Of a stretch of DNA of 38,859 nt, positions 30,434-36,877 are shown piece by piece. The stretch comes from a virus. Each line of letters opens with the position of its first letter. Position 1 is the first letter of the stretch. The notes beneath the pieces were generated by a model, which made no database searches, had not been told where the DNA came from, and saw only the letters and a program-made list of their open reading frames with translations. The position numbers were made by a program, and so were the translations under genes. The stretch spans positions 1 to 38,859 of IMG/VR virus record IMGVR_UViG_3300030061_004292, one strand, 5' to 3'.

Positions 30434-30441
30434 TATTTAGA
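30434..30441 (-). promoter_or_regulatory. T4-type late promoter element (variant)
   Basis: TCTAAATA on the minus strand, 5 bases before the ATG at 30428. Confidence 0.55.
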
Positions 30442-30444
30442 AAG

Positions 30445-30481
30445 AAAAGGAAGGATGTCTATTAAACTTACCCTTCCTTTT
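30445..30481. terminator. Bidirectional hairpin terminator
   Basis: AAAAGGAAGG and CCTTCCTTTT form a 10 bp stem with a 17-base loop and T-rich flanks on both strands. On the minus strand it ends the 49-residue gene just before the glycosyltransferase. Confidence 0.7.
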
Positions 30482-30533
30482 GTATGACCCTTTACCCTTT
30501 TTAGGTGTTTGAATCCTCGTGCCTGTATTAAAT

Positions 30534-30683
30534 CTAATCAGGAACCTTGTCTTTATTATCTTTTTCATCTCTTACCTTCTTTTTATCTTCTTCACTCCGT
30601 TTATTATAGGAGAGATCCGTAGCAGAGTCAAGACTTTCCTCGCAATCACAAGAAGGGCATTTATGTTCGTGTTTTTGTTTCAT
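30534..30683 (-). CDS. 49-residue Cys-cluster protein
   Basis: MKQKHEHKCPSCDCEESLDS, then a Lys/Asp-rich tail. HEHKCPSCDC may bind zinc. It overlaps the upstream gene by 23 bases. A perfect TTGACT-17-TATAAT sequence occurs inside it (about 30601-30629) without a suitable downstream gene. The function is unknown. Confidence 0.5.
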   Translation of the reverse strand: MKQKHEHKCPSCDCEESLDSATDLSYNKRSEEDKKKVRDEKDNKDKVPD

Positions 30684-30825
30684 TTTTTTTACCTAATTTC
30701 TTTTTTTTATCTATTCGTGCTTGGGCAAGCTCTTGAAGTACCTCTTGAAATCTTGCATGAGGTTCTCCATGACTCGTTAATGACTCTGGTATGCTCTCTG
30801 GCTTTTTCGTTCGTATCTTCTTCAT
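30661..30825 (-). CDS. 54-residue basic protein
   Basis: MKKIRTKKPESIPESLTSHG, then RFQEVLQELAQARIDKKKKL. One central helix between basic ends. The late element AGTAAATA lies 5 bases before the ATG. The function is unknown. Confidence 0.5.
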   Translation of the reverse strand: MKKIRTKKPESIPESLTSHGEPHARFQEVLQELAQARIDKKKKLGKKNETKTRT

Positions 30826-30829
30826 ATTA

Positions 30830-31087
30830 TTATTTACTTAAATCAAAGAAAGAACTATACGTAGATCTAAAGTCCCAGTTAAGATATGTGATCCATAAAA
30901 TGAGCATAATTATACCCATAAAGGTTCCTCCTGCTATAATAACATAAGCTTCCCACGTTTTATTGAATTCTTGTTTTATATAATAAAAAAGGGATCTTTT
31001 TATGCGCGCATTTCTTTCGTCGAGTTCTTTTTTGAGTGCCGCAGCTCGAGCTTCTCTTCTTTTTTTATACCAAAATTCATCTTCCAT
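30830..31087 (-). CDS. Small membrane protein with coiled N-terminus
   Basis: 85 residues. A highly charged helix (WYKKRREARAAALKKELDER) leads into one transmembrane segment (AYVIIAGGTFMGIIMLILWI) and a short tail. The layout with a basic cytoplasmic helix fits a C-tail-anchored phage membrane protein. It follows a 48-residue membrane gene by 3 bases. Confidence 0.6.
   Translation of the reverse strand: MEDEFWYKKRREARAAALKKELDERNARIKRSLFYYIKQEFNKTWEAYVIIAGGTFMGIIMLILWITYLNWDFRSTYSSFFDLSK
30831..30838 (-). promoter_or_regulatory. T4-type late promoter element (variant)
   Basis: AGTAAATA on the minus strand, 5 bases before the ATG at 30825. It overlaps the TAA stop of the upstream gene. Confidence 0.5.
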
Positions 31088-31090
31088 TAT

Positions 31091-31237
31091 TCACAGTCTT
31101 GATAACCAGATAAATAACAGGGTAACTGCCCAAACGCAACCAATAAAGAAAAGAACGTAATCTTTAGTTCCAAGTATACGTTTCTTTATTCGATATAATT
31201 CGAATTCGTCAGTTGTCTCTTTTTTTTCGCCACTCAT
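31091..31237 (-). CDS. 48-residue single-pass membrane protein
   Basis: MSGEKKETTDEFELYRIKKR, then one clear helix (YVLFFIGCVWAVTLLFIWL). It overlaps the end of the upstream PulC-like gene by 29 bases. Together with the next gene it makes a pair of small membrane proteins with charged cytoplasmic starts. Confidence 0.55.
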   Translation of the reverse strand: MSGEKKETTDEFELYRIKKRILGTKDYVLFFIGCVWAVTLLFIWLSRL

Positions 31238-31952
31238 CGTACTGTCGGCGTCGCTCGTTTCTATCTATTTCAGACTTTATCTGGTACTGGCCTGATTGTA
31301 ATGACTCCATCCTCTTCAACAAAGCTTCTTTTTTCTCTCCATCTTCCATTCTTGAAAGATACTCTAAACCCTTTTCAATAATTTTCGGACTAACTTCCGG
31401 ACGACGTGATGGTACTTTTATAATACTTGGTCTAGGTGTCGATTTTTTAATTTCTTTCTTTTCTTCTTTTTTATCAGAACTCCTTCTCCTATCATCCTTC
31501 TTTACTATAGTTGGTCCTTTTGTTTTTGGAGTAGGACCTAATATGGTAGGAAGTTTGTGAGTGTCGAATGTCAATACTTCGACAACATTGTTCTGCATTA
31601 TTCTAACTTGCCCTCTCATGACGCTCAATAAAGTAATACCACTATCATGATCACCACCTGGCTTGTTGGTGGATAGAGTTATAAACTTTTTTGGTAAATC
31701 TTTTGAAAACAAATACACATTAGTTCTATTATGATATTTCATAATGCCTGTAAGGTGTACTTTGATAGGTTGAACTTGTACCAAATTTGTTATTGGTGGT
31801 AGTATTGGAAGATCCGATGTCAAAGAAAATGCATTTCTTTTAACTATAACATCATATGGATTATCTTGCGTATCTGAACTTGCTGTATTTGTATAACAAA
31901 AGTACAACAACGTGATAATAAAACAGGCAAATATTCTTTTTTCTAAACTCAT
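31209..31952 (-). CDS. Exported PulC-like protein with charged C-terminal tail
   Basis: 247 residues. A signal segment (RIFACFIITLLYFCYTNTAS) is followed by YDVIVKRNAFSLTSDLP and PIKVHLTGIMKY, which resemble the periplasmic HR-like domain of type II secretion PulC proteins as found in PVC bacteria. From about residue 140 the chain is Lys/Arg/Glu-rich and helical (RRRSSDKKEEKKEIKK). Probably host-derived; it may bind the host secretion or envelope machinery. Coupled to the HMA gene by ATGA. Confidence 0.6.
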   Translation of the reverse strand: MSLEKRIFACFIITLLYFCYTNTASSDTQDNPYDVIVKRNAFSLTSDLPILPPITNLVQVQPIKVHLTGIMKYHNRTNVYLFSKDLPKKFITLSTNKPGGDHDSGITLLSVMRGQVRIMQNNVVEVLTFDTHKLPTILGPTPKTKGPTIVKKDDRRRSSDKKEEKKEIKKSTPRPSIIKVPSRRPEVSPKIIEKGLEYLSRMEDGEKKEALLKRMESLQSGQYQIKSEIDRNERRRQYDEWRKKRDN

Positions 31953-32251
31953 AATTTTTTATACTCTATTGAATATACCTCATATCCAGAATCTTCAACC
32001 ATCTTGTTTATTTCAACAGATTTTATTTTCTTATCATCTCTTAAATGATCCAAATATAACTTCTGTGTTTTTGTATCCATGTATAGCTTTTTCACTAAAA
32101 AATGCTTCTTGAATATTTTTTTTACTCCAAGTGCGCAACTAGAGCAAACCATTCCTTTTACGGTAACAACTGTATCATACTTTGACTTATCTAATGCATA
32201 TACGCTAGTTGAAAAACATAAAGCTACATACAATGCTATAATTAACTTCAT
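31949..32251 (-). CDS. Exported heavy-metal-associated (HMA) domain protein
   Basis: 100 residues from ATG 32251. A signal peptide (MKLIIALYVALCFSTSVYA) is followed by an HMA fold: VTVKGMVCSSCALGVKKIF with the metal-binding CxxC at about residues 34-37, and a C-terminal SGYEVYSIEYK strand. HMA proteins carry copper or related ions. In the periplasm it could buffer copper or supply it, which is unusual for a phage. The late element GTTAAATA lies 5 bases before the ATG. Confidence 0.75.
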   Translation of the reverse strand: MKLIIALYVALCFSTSVYALDKSKYDTVVTVKGMVCSSCALGVKKIFKKHFLVKKLYMDTKTQKLYLDHLRDDKKIKSVEINKMVEDSGYEVYSIEYKKL

Positions 32252-32255
32252 ATTA

Positions 32256-32711
32256 TTATTTAACAGGAAATTTAAATTGACAGGCATACTCACCCTTTTT
32301 CTGCAAATAATCTGCGTAAACTGTTTGCCAGCTACCGTCTTCGCCTGGTCGCCCGCATTGATGAATTTCTGTTATACCACTAAACCCTAGCTTGGGCATA
32401 TGCTTATGATCTTCAACAACAAGATTGATATTTTTTGGATACTTTTGCTTAAAGAAACTTTCCACCTCTTCAGCTATAGCTTTAGTTTCACAAATAATGG
32501 TACATGAAATTTTAATATCATAGTCTTCGTATTGTTTAGGTTCTACTTTGAATCTATCTTCTGCATTTTTAAAAGTAGTTACTCCAAACTTGTGGAATAT
32601 TGTTGCTCTATCTAATCCTTTTTTATCATTCTTCTTTGTGAACTTTGCAATGTAAAATTTGCAATGATCTCCTTTATACTTTTCGAATGACTTATGCGTA
32701 TATCTTTTCAT
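32256..32711 (-). CDS. T5orf172/GIY-YIG-like nuclease-related protein
   Basis: 151 residues. FYIAKFTKKNDKK, then IFHKFGVTTFKNAEDRFKVE, later EEVESFFKQKYP and ITEIHQCG. This order (Y-I-x-K-F, K-x-G-x-T, R-F, E) resembles the T5orf172/MUG113 branch of GIY-YIG domains. It probably cuts or binds DNA. A second GIY-YIG protein lies about 1.3 kb upstream in the transcription direction. Confidence 0.5.
   Translation of the reverse strand: MKRYTHKSFEKYKGDHCKFYIAKFTKKNDKKGLDRATIFHKFGVTTFKNAEDRFKVEPKQYEDYDIKISCTIICETKAIAEEVESFFKQKYPKNINLVVEDHKHMPKLGFSGITEIHQCGRPGEDGSWQTVYADYLQKKGEYACQFKFPVK
32257..32264 (-). promoter_or_regulatory. T4-type late promoter element (variant)
   Basis: GTTAAATA on the minus strand, 5 bases before the ATG at 32251. 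It overlaps the TAA stop of the upstream gene (32256-32258). Confidence 0.55.
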
Positions 32712-32895
32712 CTTTTTGTTTAACTAGTTGGTACTCCATACTGATTGGAGCGATAGAAGGGCCGTTTACCATCTCATAGAATTGTCTTTTAGCATCCTTG
32801 TCATCAATTGCCCAGAAATAAATATAACTCCAATAATTAGAGGCTGATTTGTTTCTATACTTCTTAGCGTATCTGCTCTTTGCTATCTGCTCCAT
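32692..32895 (-). CDS. Small basic early protein
   Basis: 67 residues. MEQIAKSRYAKKYRNKSASN, then NYWSYIYFWAIDDKDAKRQF, an alpha-beta pattern with many aromatics. Leaderless start (TATAAT, ATAAGC, ATG). It overlaps the next gene by 20 bases. The function is unknown. Confidence 0.6.
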   Translation of the reverse strand: MEQIAKSRYAKKYRNKSASNYWSYIYFWAIDDKDAKRQFYEMVNGPSIAPISMEYQLVKQKDEKIYA

Positions 32896-32901
32896 GCTTA
32901 T

Positions 32902-32930
32902 ATTATAGCTACATCCAATAAAGAAGTCAA
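32902..32930 (-). promoter_or_regulatory. Early-type promoter without GGGAAC box
   Basis: TTGACT, 17 bp spacer (TTATTGGATGTAG core), TATAAT, ATAAGC, ATG at 32895. The upstream stop lies 1 base beyond the -35. Confidence 0.75.
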
Positions 32931-32931
32931 G

Positions 32932-33246
32932 TTACCATAATTCAATTATTCGAAAAAAACATTTGCCTGGAGGTAATTGATACCAATGAAACAAAGGACT
33001 GTTTGTATCCGTTTTTACAGAACCAAAATTATACAAATGAGACCAAGTCTTCATATCATGAGAGTACTGTACAGCATAAAGAATAAAAGGGTGTATATTT
33101 GTATGTTTAAAATATACCCCTCCTGGAGAACCATATGGGTGACCGGTTGCTTCAACTACTTTTTGATGCACACGATGTATTTCTATCTTTGGAGCTGCTG
33201 TTACAGCAACACTGCTTAGTAATAGAATTGTAATTAGTTTCTTCAT
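32932..33246 (-). CDS. Exported protein with YSxDxKxW motif
   Basis: 104 residues. A signal peptide (MKKLITILLLSSVAVTAA) is followed by a small beta domain with YAVQYSHDMKTWSHLYNFGS and a final CFFRIIELW. The pattern Y-S-x-D-x-K-x-W and a closing F-F-R are common in beta-sandwich domains of secreted verrucomicrobial proteins. It is probably host-derived and acts outside the cytoplasm. Coupled to the previous gene by ATGA. Confidence 0.65.
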   Translation of the reverse strand: MKKLITILLLSSVAVTAAPKIEIHRVHQKVVEATGHPYGSPGGVYFKHTNIHPFILYAVQYSHDMKTWSHLYNFGSVKTDTNSPLFHWYQLPPGKCFFRIIELW

Positions 33247-33419
33247 TTAAAGGTTTTTCTAAACTTCGATAGTTTATATTCCTCCCAAGTAGGTTTAGGT
33301 TCAGGTAATTGTTCCCATTCCTTCTTGATCTTCTTTCGCTCTTGTTCTAAAAATTGACTTGAACTCATTCTAGTTTCTATATATTCTCTATTGTTATCTG
33401 TTAATACGCATAAACACAT
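33243..33419 (-). CDS. 58-residue charged protein
   Basis: MCLCVLTDNNREYIETRMSS, then SQFLEQERKKIKKEWEQLPE and PKPTWEEYKLSKFRKTFK. Basic helical sequence with Trp. It overlaps both neighbours (TAATG before, ATGA after), so it belongs to a coupled operon. The function is unknown. Confidence 0.55.
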   Translation of the reverse strand: MCLCVLTDNNREYIETRMSSSQFLEQERKKIKKEWEQLPEPKPTWEEYKLSKFRKTFK

Positions 33420-33577
33420 TAGGTCGTAAGAGGTGTTGATTCTTCGTTAAACTCTGCAAGTAATTGAGTAAATGCTAAACTGTATCCAGCATCAAAATCA
33501 TCCATTACTTCTCTCTCAACAATTTTCTTTGCTGCCTCCATTACTTTATCGAATATTTCTAATTGTTTATTACTCAT
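33419..33577 (-). CDS. 52-residue acidic helical protein
   Basis: MSNKQLEIFDKVMEAAKKIV, then DDFDAGYSLAFTQLLAEFNE. Two amphipathic helices. It overlaps the GIY-YIG gene's stop by 4 bases (ATGA) and the next gene in TAATG. The function is unknown. Confidence 0.55.
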   Translation of the reverse strand: MSNKQLEIFDKVMEAAKKIVEREVMDDFDAGYSLAFTQLLAEFNEESTPLTT

Positions 33578-34041
33578 TTTTTAAATTTCTTTCTGGTAAA
33601 CTTTCTAGGTCTGTTTCTAAATACATCTTTGCGATTTAGCTTTGGCTTAAGCATACTAATTAAAGTTTGCTCTATTGCCACATATGGGTTAACTGTAATA
33701 GTTTCTGATACAACTATTTTTTCTGGCATATGAATAAAAGTGCAAATATCTGAAGAAGGCTTCTTCTTAAATTCTTCGTTAAAATACTTTCTTACTCTTT
33801 CATTTGTTATGCCAGGATGGCAACAATAAAAGTTCATCCTTCTTTTTAGAAGATCAGAACTCTCTCCAATATAAACTAATTCATCGTTGACATAATGAGC
33901 ATAGATATAATGTCTACTATCACCATCCATTCTTTCTTCTTCATTAGGAGTGACTCTGCATCTTAAATGATTTTTTTCATCCTTATAAAACTCAGTTAAC
34001 CTATAAAAGTCTAACCCTTCTATGTACCTTTTTTGTATCAT
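33574..34041 (-). CDS. GIY-YIG family nuclease
   Basis: 155 residues from ATG 34041. HYIYAHYVNDELVYIGESSD, then LLKRRMNFY and the later catalytic Glu in AIEQTLISMLKPKLNR follow the GIY-YIG order (Y-I-Y, Y-I-G, R, E, N). These nucleases cut DNA and are often mobile or act in host DNA degradation. The basic C-terminus (RPRKFTRKKFKK) should bind DNA. The preceding gene overlaps in ATGA. Confidence 0.75.
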   Translation of the reverse strand: MIQKRYIEGLDFYRLTEFYKDEKNHLRCRVTPNEEERMDGDSRHYIYAHYVNDELVYIGESSDLLKRRMNFYCCHPGITNERVRKYFNEEFKKKPSSDICTFIHMPEKIVVSETITVNPYVAIEQTLISMLKPKLNRKDVFRNRPRKFTRKKFKK

Positions 34042-34379
34042 AAACAAAACTCTCTGAGAAACTTTCCGGGTACTCTCCGGACATCATCACCATCACAAAT
34101 GGTGTAGACAATTTCTCTTCTGTTATTTCTAATTCTTTCGTCTATGTCAATCAAGCTAACAAATCGATTTTTAAACATAGCAGTTTTATAAAGAGCTTTC
34201 TTTCCAAACCTCTTTCTCTTCTCAGGCCACTCATAGCTATTCCAAGGCAGCTCCCACTCTTCTTCCACATTTGGTTCTAATATGTTACCACCTGGTGCTT
34301 TATCATGCGGATAAAAAGAAGCGGGCTTAGGCTTGCCAGGCCTAAACCACTGCTTGTTATTTTTCTTATACTTGTACAT
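34038..34379 (-). CDS. Small basic protein with Pro/Trp-rich N-terminus
   Basis: 113 residues from ATG 34379. MYKYKKNNKQWFRPGKPKPA, then PNVEEEWELPWNSYEWPEKR, and a helical basic end (IDERIRNNRREIVYTICDGD). Possibly nucleic-acid-binding. It starts one base after the DUF932 gene stop, within the same operon. No family is recognised. Confidence 0.6.
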   Translation of the reverse strand: MYKYKKNNKQWFRPGKPKPASFYPHDKAPGGNILEPNVEEEWELPWNSYEWPEKRKRFGKKALYKTAMFKNRFVSLIDIDERIRNNRREIVYTICDGDDVRRVPGKFLREFCL

Positions 34380-34380
34380 C

Positions 34381-35409
34381 TTAGTTAAGAGCAAACTCTG
34401 GCTTATCTACGAGTTGGAACTTATCCTTCAAGAGTGTATTAAACGCTCTATGCTTCAAGTTGTTGTTCATTCCGCCTGTCATATTACTAATAAACCGGCG
34501 CTCAAAAGTCTTGCGATTATCTCGCTTCTCGACTTTCTCACTCTCCATTGATTTAGTAATACGCTTCGAACCTGCATGGTGATCCAAATACTCTGTCACA
34601 GCATTAAATGCATCCCATCTTGTCTTGCCTTGATTACCAAGACCGCGGTGAAAAAGATTTACAATCTCCTCGCGTTTCTTTTCCTGGCTTGTTGCGTGAA
34701 CCCTCTTCTCATCCTTCTTTCGAATATCTGGAAAGATCACATTTGCAAAACCACGAACTTCCTTTTCAGAGATTTTAAACTTCAAAAGCTTCTCTGCCTT
34801 CTTCATGAAAGTCTTGTTACCTTCCATAGCTTTATAAAAAGCACCTCGAACATTATCGAGCCTGTCTTTCCAATTCTTGTGATGTCTAATTGACAACCCA
34901 GAGCGCTTAGCTGTTTGGGTAAAAGAATAAAACTGATTGTTACAAGCAGCCCTATCAGTGTAAGGAAAGATTGCATTGCAACCCATACCAGAATGATCGA
35001 CAATCAACATGGCATAACTCGCCATAATATCACCATCACTCTTATGATCCTCAAACTTCAATTCCTCTGGAAGCTTTGCCTGAACCCAGATCTTGCTTCC
35101 ACCGTGCAATGTACCTGCATTTGTATAGGTAGCATTTGTCTCTTTTACAATTTCATCAAACGGTTGAAGAATTTCTTCCGTTTGAATAACCTCATAATTA
35201 CCACGTACAATATTAAAGACGTGGTTGTTGTCAGTACGCTTCACAGCGTAATAGCCATCTAGAGATCGATCTAGATTGCCTAGATCATCTTTAACAACAT
35301 CGTACTGCATTTCCGCACGACGCATAATCTCTTTTGGTCCGCTCAATCCGTCACAGTCCTTAATACCGATCAGGTCCTCTAAGTTATGTAATTTGTCTCC
35401 AATTAACAT
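34381..35409 (-). CDS. DUF932 / phage-plasmid primase-like family protein (TIGR03299-like)
   Basis: 342 residues. The N-terminal half holds YYAVKRTDNNHVFNIVRGNY, EILQPFDEIV, TLHGGSKIWVQAKLPE and DRAACNNQFYSF, all characteristic of DUF932 proteins found in phages and plasmids. The function is not proven for the family; roles in replication or anti-restriction have been suggested. The C-terminal half is basic and helical. It is coupled by TAATG to a 74-residue gene and has a GAGG ribosome site. Confidence 0.75.
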   Translation of the reverse strand: MLIGDKLHNLEDLIGIKDCDGLSGPKEIMRRAEMQYDVVKDDLGNLDRSLDGYYAVKRTDNNHVFNIVRGNYEVIQTEEILQPFDEIVKETNATYTNAGTLHGGSKIWVQAKLPEELKFEDHKSDGDIMASYAMLIVDHSGMGCNAIFPYTDRAACNNQFYSFTQTAKRSGLSIRHHKNWKDRLDNVRGAFYKAMEGNKTFMKKAEKLLKFKISEKEVRGFANVIFPDIRKKDEKRVHATSQEKKREEIVNLFHRGLGNQGKTRWDAFNAVTEYLDHHAGSKRITKSMESEKVEKRDNRKTFERRFISNMTGGMNNNLKHRAFNTLLKDKFQLVDKPEFALN

Positions 35410-35633
35410 TATATTTCCTCGCTGTTATCTAAATTTTGATAAAAATCTTCTCCGTCTATATTTTCTTTTTTTAATAGACCTGCCTCAACCAAGTTATCAA
35501 GTAAAGTCTGAAGTTCTTGTAAATTTACATCTTCAGCTTTCTGTGCTTGATCAACTAACTCATCTTGATTTACAGTGCAATGATCAAGTAGCTGATCTAC
35601 TGATCCTGTAAATATTTCGTTTTTGTTACTCAT
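35409..35633 (-). CDS. Small acidic early protein with wHTH-like pattern
   Basis: 74 residues. NKNEIFTGSVDQLLDHCTVN, then LQELQTLLDNLVEAGLLKKE, a short helix-turn-helix-like pattern ending in acidic sequence. It could regulate the DUF932 gene that it precedes. An early promoter lies directly upstream, with a 12-base gap from -10 to ATG. Confidence 0.6.
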   Translation of the reverse strand: MSNKNEIFTGSVDQLLDHCTVNQDELVDQAQKAEDVNLQELQTLLDNLVEAGLLKKENIDGEDFYQNLDNSEEI

Positions 35634-35642
35634 GACTCAATA

Positions 35643-35671
35643 ATTATAGGGACGTTCCCAAAGTAAATCAA
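35643..35671 (-). promoter_or_regulatory. Early promoter with GGGAAC box
   Basis: TTGATT, 17 bp spacer with GGGAACGTCC, TATAAT, then TATTGAGTC and ATG at 35633. Confidence 0.8.
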
Positions 35672-35674
35672 CCA

Positions 35675-36010
35675 CTATTTTGTATATACGCCTTCGAGAT
35701 CTTCCCGATTAGCTTCCTCTTGTTCTAATGCACAACCCAGATGTAAATTAGGATGAACCAAATAATCATAATCAGTCTCAAATGTACTCTTACCGCATTC
35801 AACACAAATCCAATGCTTTTTTTCTTCCTGTATATTACGTTCATCTTCCGACATTCGCATTTTATCTACATGCTTAAAGATCTTATCGAGTTGATCTTGA
35901 TAATGTTGTCTTGTCCAGCCATCATTATATGAGCTGCTTGCTTCCAATGCCCAATTGCCCATTTCGCTTATAATTGATTCTGGAGCTATTCTTGTTATTC
36001 CTCCGCTCAT
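35675..36010 (-). CDS. Zinc-finger-like early protein
   Basis: 111 residues from ATG 36010 (ATGA overlap with the upstream gene). An N-terminal helical part with Trp (EMGNWALEASSSYNDGWTRQ) and a C-terminal zinc-ribbon-like pattern: CVECGKSTFET, then HPNLHLGCA, two Cys, His and Cys. It probably binds nucleic acid or protein. The function is unknown. Confidence 0.65.
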   Translation of the reverse strand: MSGGITRIAPESIISEMGNWALEASSSYNDGWTRQHYQDQLDKIFKHVDKMRMSEDERNIQEEKKHWICVECGKSTFETDYDYLVHPNLHLGCALEQEEANREDLEGVYTK

Positions 36011-36198
36011 TTCAGCATCTCCTTTACTTGTTCGTATGATTGCTCTACCATTAGAGTACCGCGTCTTAGATTGATTTGGCAATTATTTGTTCTTTCTACG
36101 GGGTAAAAAGATGATATTTTATCCACGTTAATAGTAATCAATCTCTTTTGACCTGCTGTTAGTCCGCCTGTTGTTACTTCTTTCAATTCAATAAACAT
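36007..36198 (-). CDS. Small FlbD-like beta protein
   Basis: 63 residues. MFIELKEVTTGGLTAGQKRL, INVDKISSFYPV, CQINLRRGTLMVEQSYEQVK. This resembles the short FlbD-like domain that begins IxLT, with a middle V-x-x-I and a final G-x-x-x-x-V-x-E-S-x-x-x-V. The role in phages is unknown. It overlaps the next gene in ATGA. Confidence 0.6.
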   Translation of the reverse strand: MFIELKEVTTGGLTAGQKRLITINVDKISSFYPVERTNNCQINLRRGTLMVEQSYEQVKEMLK

Positions 36199-36204
36199 AT
36201 CTAT

Positions 36205-36232
36205 ATTATGTAAAGTTCCCTTTTTTAATCAA
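36205..36232 (-). promoter_or_regulatory. Early promoter with GGGAAC box (16 bp variant)
   Basis: TTGATT, 16 bp spacer with GGGAACTTTA, CATAAT, then ATAGAT and ATG at 36198. The upstream stop (36229-36231) is inside the -35. Confidence 0.7.
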
Positions 36233-36381
36233 GAGTCTTTTTTGTAAAAATTCTCAAAACTTTTAGGAGTAAATTTTTTCTTTTTACTAATTGGTTCGAA
36301 TTCTTTTTCTTTTGGTTCGAATTCTTTGCTGCTTACCACTTTACCTTGTTTTGGCTTTTTAATGGTTTTAATCTTTTTCAT
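36229..36381 (-). CDS. 50-residue Lys-rich repeat protein
   Basis: MKKIKTIKKPKQGKVVSSKE, then FEPKEKEFEPISKKKKFTPK. EFEP occurs twice. Basic and probably disordered, suited to DNA or RNA binding. It overlaps the upstream gene by 14 bases (TATGAAAAAGATTAA). Confidence 0.5.
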   Translation of the reverse strand: MKKIKTIKKPKQGKVVSSKEFEPKEKEFEPISKKKKFTPKSFENFYKKDS

Positions 36382-36628
36382 AAGAATACTTATAATTTTC
36401 TTCTTCTAGATAGTCGCAAAACTCCGCAACATCTTTCCAATTATTATCTTCAATATCTTTCAAAATGATCTTTTTTATCTTTTTCAAGTGCGGATATAAT
36501 TCATCAATACAACATTCTAAATCATCAAAATTTCTATTTAGATTTGCTGCCCACTCTTTGATCATCCAGATAAGATTAAGAGCTTTTGTGTTCTTTAACT
36601 CTTTTGATCTTGCATTGTCCCTTATCAT
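36368..36628 (-). CDS. Helical early protein
   Basis: 86 residues. MIRDNARSKELKNTKALNLI, then EWAANLNRNFDDLECCIDEL. A charged helical protein. Leaderless start 6 bases after the -10 (TATAAT, TAAAGC, ATG). It ends in SYEKD in an overlap with the next gene. Confidence 0.6.
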   Translation of the reverse strand: MIRDNARSKELKNTKALNLIWMIKEWAANLNRNFDDLECCIDELYPHLKKIKKIILKDIEDNNWKDVAEFCDYLEEENYKYSYEKD

Positions 36629-36634
36629 GCTTTA

Positions 36635-36663
36635 ATTATAGGGTGGTTCCCTACATTAGTCAA
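36635..36663 (-). promoter_or_regulatory. Early promoter with GGGAAC box
   Basis: TTGACT, 17 bp spacer with GGGAACCACC, TATAAT, TAAAGC, ATG at 36628. The upstream TAA stop (36656-36658) overlaps the -35. Confidence 0.85.
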
Positions 36664-36877
36664 ACTGTTTCTTGAGATGATCATGAAAAGCATCCAAATG
36701 AGAATGTGCAAACTTTGACATCATGAGCTTATGTTGAAATTCCTGGTAAAAATCATCTTGCATATTGTGATCTTCTATGAGCTTTTCTACATCAGAATAG
36801 TAAGAGAGAGCTCTCTTATGGTTACTGAGAGCTAACTTTTTTAATCTCATAAGTTCTTGTCTTTTAGTCTTTTTCAT
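36656..36877 (-). CDS. Basic helical early protein
   Basis: 73 residues. MKKTKRQELMRLKKLALSNH, then a His/Phe-rich helix (QDDFYQEFQHKLMMSKFAHS). The start overlaps the exported protein's stop by 14 bases (TATGAAAAAGACTAA). The function is unknown. Confidence 0.6.
   Translation of the reverse strand: MKKTKRQELMRLKKLALSNHKRALSYYSDVEKLIEDHNMQDDFYQEFQHKLMMSKFAHSHLDAFHDHLKKQFD

Noticed and set aside
30500-30530. tRNA T-arm-like sequence (gtttgaatcctcg)
   Set aside because: No matching acceptor, D or anticodon arms on either strand.
32252-32293. Longer N-terminus for the HMA protein
   Set aside because: It would precede a good signal peptide and overlap the upstream gene; the late element marks ATG 32251.
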